Source of the DNA: Lunularia cruciata
Lineage: Eukaryota; Streptophyta; Marchantiopsida; Lunulariales; Lunulariaceae
Assembly: GCA_948567375.1 (NCBI GenBank)
Contig: OX419755.1
Location: 65,352,944-65,416,943 of the forward strand
DNA: 64,000 nucleotides
Reading direction: 5' to 3'
The position numbers and the translations under genes are program-made. The notes under the pieces were generated by a model. The model did not search any database, was not told the DNA's origin, and saw only the letters and a program-made list of their open reading frames with translations. Below are positions 63,251 through 64,000 of this stretch, in pieces (positions within the stretch are counted from its first letter, which is position 1; every line of letters begins with the position of its first letter).

Positions 63251-63639
63251 TATTGGATACTGCCAAGCAATGAGTGTGGTATTCAAAGGTATCAAGGCAA
63301 TCAACTCTGGAGGCTCATCCTCACACTCATTTCTTGGTTGCACAAAGGCTCCACTCCAAGCCTGTTGCACCAACCGATTTGCATGTTGCTGCAATGTTTC
63401 CTTTGAACTCCATAATGGAACATCCAAGGTGGATGGAACAATCCCACTCGTACTCCAAATCCGAGTGATCTCTTCTAGTATTGGAGTATCCTCTACATGG
63501 GCGTTCCCCTCCAATAACTCACCAGGCCAAGTAACTATACCATTGAAAGCTAAAACTGATGCTACCATGGTCCCGGACTGTAGTGAGCCAAGACTACCAC
63601 TACTCAAGGGTACTAGTAAGTGACATACTTGTCCCTCAC
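63251..63639 (-). other. Linker between the protease and methyltransferase
   Basis: Part of the 209-codon open frame (63775-63146): ASVLAFNGIVTWPGELLEG, TRIWSTSGIVPSTLDV, LQQHANRLVQQAW, then an acidic ECEDEPPELIALIPL leading into motif I. It has no recognised domain and could be an N-terminal extension of the methyltransferase. Confidence 0.5.
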
Positions 63640-64000
63640 CTGACTGCCAACCTGGTCTATAGGAGGTTGTATCCTCCCAATAGTCAATATTGAAATCCAT
63701 GAGATACAACACTACTCTCCCAACTAGCACATCATATGACTCAACTATTGTCGCAATAGCCTGAGCTCTCACCACCGAGCTATCAGTTGGATGACTAGGC
63801 TAAACTTGAATAACAAGCTCTCCACATGTGATGTACTATGTCAAACCACCACCTAGAGATGTATGGATCTGAATGGACACCTCTTCACATCAGTCTTTCG
63901 TAACTCCAGACCGACTATTGCAGCCTTCCCCAACATAAAGGGCTACGGACCGGAGTCTAACAAGACTCTCTGTGGTGTATAAACCTTCCCTGAAGGTCCC
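63640..64000 (-). pseudogene. Retroelement aspartic protease (retropepsin), partial
   Basis: The minus strand reads TPQRVLLDSG with the catalytic Asp-Ser-Gly at 63957-63949, then a stop, PFMLGKAAIVGLEL, and, in another frame, VVRAQAIATIVESYDVLVG (the DxLxG flank of the second strand), then a YWED and SYRPGWQ block. Only one catalytic Asp is expected because retropepsins are dimers. The 5' side continues outside the window. Confidence 0.75.

Larger units (their letters stand above)
58840..64000 (-). mobile_element. Degraded Ty3/gypsy-type LTR retrotransposon carrying a DNA methyltransferase and a PHD finger
   Basis: Reading right to left on the minus strand, the order is retropepsin, linker, cytosine-5 methyltransferase, linker, reverse transcriptase, RNase H, integrase, integrase C-terminal domain, PHD finger. 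Protease to integrase in this order, with the integrase last, is the Ty3/gypsy layout. Gag and the 5' LTR would lie beyond 64000. I could not find the 3' LTR; it may lie between 56 and 58.8 kb. All domains carry stops or frame changes, so this copy cannot make the full protein. The protease-to-motif-I stretch (63775-63146) is still one open frame of 209 codons. Nothing in the host gene set nearby explains the methyltransferase, so I infer it travels with the element. Confidence 0.85.

Noticed and set aside
63210..63623. 137-codon + strand open frame
   Set aside because: Antisense shadow of the protease-methyltransferase frame of the minus-strand retroelement.

Overview
The window reads as nuclear DNA of a land plant. 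Four spliced protein-coding genes have GT-AG introns, and plant-type paralogues are recognisable: a plant mitochondrial ribosomal protein with an RGRG-rich front end, a mitochondrial-type polyprenyl diphosphate synthase and a CYP71-clan P450. About two thirds of the window is AT-rich, decayed transposon DNA. A non-seed plant, perhaps a moss or relative, is my best guess from the retroelement style, but the species cannot be fixed from the sequence alone. All exon edges and repeat borders were read by hand and may be off by a base or two.

Layout. The left 17 kb is gene-rich, with all genes on the + strand: the 3' part of a PRP43/DHX15-type DEAH helicase (19-2838), a mitochondrial small-subunit ribosomal protein mS35 homologue (5994-8577), and a 12-exon solanesyl/polyprenyl diphosphate synthase (11043-16649) with a tandemly duplicated exon in intron 8. 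From 17 to 46 kb lie repeats and dead mobile elements: a tandem array with a 132-bp near-identical repeat, a PIF/Harbinger transposase relic, a roughly 90-bp satellite-like array, clusters of a short GGATCYRCTTGG-like motif, a duplicated C-terminal fragment of a probable non-LTR element, and two related MITE-like hairpins. A complete three-exon cytochrome P450 gene sits at 46187-48357. From 48.4 to 57 kb I recognise no genes.

The most interesting object is on the minus strand from about 58.8 kb to the right edge. It is a decayed Ty3/gypsy-type LTR retrotransposon whose pol region reads protease - cytosine-5 DNA methyltransferase - reverse transcriptase - RNase H - integrase - PHD finger. The methyltransferase domain shows motif I, the Pro-Cys of motif IV, the Glu-Asn of motif VI and a motif X-like end in canonical order. 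The PHD finger keeps all eight zinc ligands. The copy is dead, with several stops and at least two frameshifts in the methyltransferase. Many of the stops look like C-to-T changes, as expected of a heavily methylated element. A retroelement that carries both a DNA methyltransferase (a potential writer of a silencing mark) and a PHD finger (a potential reader of histone marks) is the candidate undescribed system here.

The host genes are unrelated in function (RNA processing, mitochondrial translation, ubiquinone side-chain synthesis, oxidative metabolism) and are probably independent transcription units.
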